14,733 nt of DNA from Nitrospira sp. (lineage in GTDB: Bacteria; Nitrospirota; Nitrospiria; Nitrospirales; Nitrospiraceae): positions 1 through 14,733 of the forward strand of contig JAKDNQ010000035.1 in assembly GCA_030456405.1 (NCBI GenBank), written 5' to 3'. Under the pieces are notes generated by a model that was not told the origin of the DNA, ran no database searches, and saw only the letters and a list, made by a program, of their open reading frames with translations. Both the position numbers and the translations under genes were made by a program. Positions 13,270 to 14,733 of the stretch are shown here, in pieces. Position 1 is the first letter of the stretch; each line of letters opens with the position of its first letter.

Positions 13270-14184
13270 ATGACACATAACATTGCCGATACCTCAGAGG
13301 AAATGAAGACACACACCTTTCATGATACCCGTCTTTTGCGAGGAATCACGCTCCGCAGGGATTTGGGAGGTGCTTCTCTTTTATTCTGTGTGCCTCTGCA
13401 GGCGATCACGATTCTACTTATACTCGTGGCGTGGTTTGCGCTGATGGGTAGTGCGCACGCCAGCACCACTGTCCGCGTGGTCGAAACATGGCCATCCGGT
13501 GACGACATCACATTGCAGCGAAACCAGAATTTCTACCTGCGCCTGGCTTATAACACGGACAAGCCAGTCGGCATCTGGGTAGCGACGTACCTCCACAACA
13601 AACGGGTAAGCGTAGGCAGCAGTCCATCGCAGACCTATTCGGGCAGCGGCGAGACTTTCGGCTGGTTCTTTTTCATGCAGCCCGGCGATGAAGTGGATGA
13701 AATCCGCGTCACCGCAGGCGATGGCAGCACGGACAACACGCCAGTTGTCGCTGCCTGGAACGGGCATGTGGTGGCTGGCAGCGAAGCCGCCACCGCGCAG
13801 GATCAACCGGCGTGGGTTGTGGAGATGAGCGCACGCGCCAAGGCGGCGCAGGATCAGGATTACCGCGACCGGATGAGCAAACCGGTCAGCGCGGGCGACA
13901 TGGCGCTGTTCTATGGCTTCATGCTGGCAATGCTGGCGCTGGGCCTGTTGGGCGTTACCGCGCCAGCTTGGGCGATGCGGCACTGGCGCGGCGGCTGGCG
14001 CATTGCGGCGGCGGTGCCGGCGGCGATGATGGCGTTCGTGGTATTGCGCATCGTGTTCAACGCAACGCTCGACCCCACGTCGCATAACCTGTGGCCGTTC
14101 GAGATATTGCAGGTGGGCGCACTCAGCGTGGTGGTGATGGTCGTGTTAGTGGTGGCACGCAAGCTGTCCGGCGCGGGGCATTGA
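13270..14184 (+). CDS. Cassette gene 1: exported/membrane protein of unknown function
   Basis: This is a 304-residue protein with no family I recognise. Residues 38-65 are a hydrophobic segment ending GSAHA-ST, a good signal-peptidase I site. Residues 66-210 form a predicted periplasmic domain rich in beta strands (TVRVVETWPSGDDITL, GIWVATYLHNKRVSVG). The C-terminus has three membrane segments (about 213-232, 243-262 and 277-297). The ATG at 13270 lies 19 bases into the cassette and has no clear ribosome binding site. ATG 13303 gives a shorter N-terminus before the signal and is an alternative. Gene 2 starts two bases after the stop, so the two form a unit. The layout (exported sensor-like domain plus anchor) would suit an envelope complex, but no function is shown. 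Confidence 0.8.
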   Translation: MTHNIADTSEEMKTHTFHDTRLLRGITLRRDLGGASLLFCVPLQAITILLILVAWFALMGSAHASTTVRVVETWPSGDDITLQRNQNFYLRLAYNTDKPVGIWVATYLHNKRVSVGSSPSQTYSGSGETFGWFFFMQPGDEVDEIRVTAGDGSTDNTPVVAAWNGHVVAGSEAATAQDQPAWVVEMSARAKAAQDQDYRDRMSKPVSAGDMALFYGFMLAMLALGLLGVTAPAWAMRHWRGGWRIAAAVPAAMMAFVVLRIVFNATLDPTSHNLWPFEILQVGALSVVVMVVLVVARKLSGAGH

Positions 14185-14186
14185 AG

Positions 14187-14438
14187 ATGACTTCCTGGCT
14201 GGGCGCCTCGTTCCTGATCGCCTGCGGTTCCGGCGTGTTGACGGTTGCGTATCGCGGCTGGCGAGAAGGCGAGTTGCCGGCCGGCGCAAAGGGCTTGCAG
14301 GCGTACCGGCCCAGTCGCATGGATAACCCGGTAGCCTTTCATTTCTTCCTCGTCCTGTACTTTTGCAGCGGGATTGCGCTCGCAGTCTGGGGACTGCTGG
14401 CGCTAGTCGGAATGGCTCCGTTGCTTGAATTGCGGTGA
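14187..14438 (+). CDS. Cassette gene 2: small two-helix membrane protein
   Basis: This is an 83-residue protein with two hydrophobic segments: SWLGASFLIACGSGVLTVAY near the N-terminus, and FHFFLVLYFCSGIALAVWGL in the second half. They are separated by a basic loop (RGWREGELPAGAKG). I do not recognise a family. The ATG at 14187 follows the gene 1 stop by two bases. The open frame reaches back to 14091 but would overlap gene 1 in a different frame, so I use the later start. The stop is at 14436-14438, and the attC begins nine bases later, the usual tight packing of cassettes. It is probably a partner of gene 1 in the membrane. Confidence 0.7.
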   Translation: MTSWLGASFLIACGSGVLTVAYRGWREGELPAGAKGLQAYRPSRMDNPVAFHFFLVLYFCSGIALAVWGLLALVGMAPLLELR

Positions 14439-14446
14439 GTGCGTGC

Positions 14447-14535
14447 GCCTAACAATTGCTTCAACCCGACGCCCAAAGCCTACGGCTTTGGCTTCCCGCC
14501 GCCGTGCGGCGGCGCGGGTTAAGCAAGCGTTAACT
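14447..14535 (+). other. attC recombination site (59-base element) of the cassette
   Basis: It starts with R'' GCCTAAC (14447-14453) and ends with R' GTTAACT (14529-14535). The outer stem is formed by GCTTCAACCCG (14458-14468) facing CGGGTTAAGC (14515-14524). The interior contains two hairpins: CCAAAGCC-TAC-GGCTTTGG (14473-14491) and CCGCCGC-CGT-GCGGCGG (14496-14512). The 89-base length is within the usual range. The right R' box belongs to the original target, so its mismatch to R'' is expected. Confidence 0.92.
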
Positions 14536-14570
14536 CTTCGATGAGAGATGCGGTTTGAACTCCTGCTCCA

Positions 14571-14628
14571 CTAGCCCGCATTATTCATGACAGTTCGTCG
14601 CGAAATCGCCAAGCCGCGTCTTGAGACC
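14571..14628 (+). repeat. Dispersed repeat, copy B
   Basis: CTAGCCCGCATTATTCATGA and what follows match copy A at 10301-10358 in the same orientation. Downstream, CCCGAGGCGTACTC (about 14648-14661) echoes the interior of the palindromic repeat at 10365-10489. Copies A and B bracket the MFS-MBL operon and the cassette. No gene is seen from 14536 to the end. Confidence 0.65.
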
Positions 14629-14733
14629 GGTGCGCGGAGCCCGGAGAACCCGAGGCGTACTCGGGGAGGGAGAAATGGGGCGAAATATGGGGTAAAGCTA
14701 ACGCAAATAGAGCTACAGGCATGGAGAATGCTT

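Larger units (their letters stand above)
13251..14529 (+). mobile_element. Integron gene cassette, complete, two genes plus attC
   Basis: The segment begins TTAGGC at the crossover GTTAGGC (13250-13256), holds two co-oriented genes, and ends with an attC whose R'' box is GCCTAAC. The start of the cassette and its R'' box are exact reverse complements, as they must be when a cassette circularises. The crossover at the right is G14529/T14530. Its length of 1,279 bases is on the large side because it has two genes. Its GC content in the coding part is visibly higher than that of the flanks, so it probably came from another lineage. No integrase is seen, and no second cassette follows. After the attC the sequence returns to a host-type repeat. 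Confidence 0.88.

Noticed and set aside
13414..14085. A 223-codon minus-strand frame within the cassette
   Set aside because: It is histidine- and arginine-rich, antisense to cassette gene 1, and against the normal cassette gene direction.

Overview
The window looks like a chromosomal segment of a Nitrospira-type bacterium or a close relative. This is inference. It rests on the moderately high GC, on the style of the housekeeping genes (MurJ, a zinc-ribbon PilZ protein, a ferredoxin/metallo-beta-lactamase fusion next to a BT1-like transporter), and on an intergenic palindromic repeat at 10301-10490 that resembles repeats I remember from Nitrospira genomes. No rRNA, tRNA or CRISPR array was seen.

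Layout. 1-541 is the 5' part of murJ (minus strand). 763-1068 is a small unknown gene. 1081-2441 is an intact IS110-family, IS1111-group insertion sequence with 12-bp inverted repeats and a structured non-coding end where a bridge/seek RNA would be expected. 2472-2565 is a large hairpin, followed by a PilZ-domain gene at 2631-3149 (minus). 3381-4418 (plus) encodes a winged-helix + GHKL ATPase + STAS-like (DUF4325) protein preceded by three TTGACAAT repeats. 4508-10285 is a dense defence and toxin-antitoxin block: an AbrB-type antitoxin with a frameshifted PIN toxin, a decayed RelBE-like pair, a BcgI-like restriction-modification operon (fused nuclease-methylase plus a frameshifted specificity subunit), and a Panacea-domain antitoxin followed by a small unrecognised putative toxin. 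10301-10490 is a repeat region. 10489-13007 (minus) is a two-gene operon for a ferredoxin/MBL protein and an MFS transporter.

The right end (13251-14529) holds a complete integron gene cassette carrying two predicted membrane-protein genes and ending in a classical two-hairpin attC site. Its first bases (TTAGGC) are exactly complementary to the R'' box (GCCTAAC) of that attC, the signature of a mobile cassette. No integron integrase is present in the window. The sequence left of the cassette has an attI-like spacing of inverted boxes.

Three genes in 4.5-6.7 kb (PIN toxin, RelB-like antitoxin, HsdS) each look as if they have lost a single base. This could be true decay of a defence island or assembly indels. 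The most interesting items are the orphan integron cassette, the Panacea pair, the wHTH-GHKL-DUF4325 gene with its phased repeats, and the possible guide match between the IS1111 non-coding end and its insertion site.
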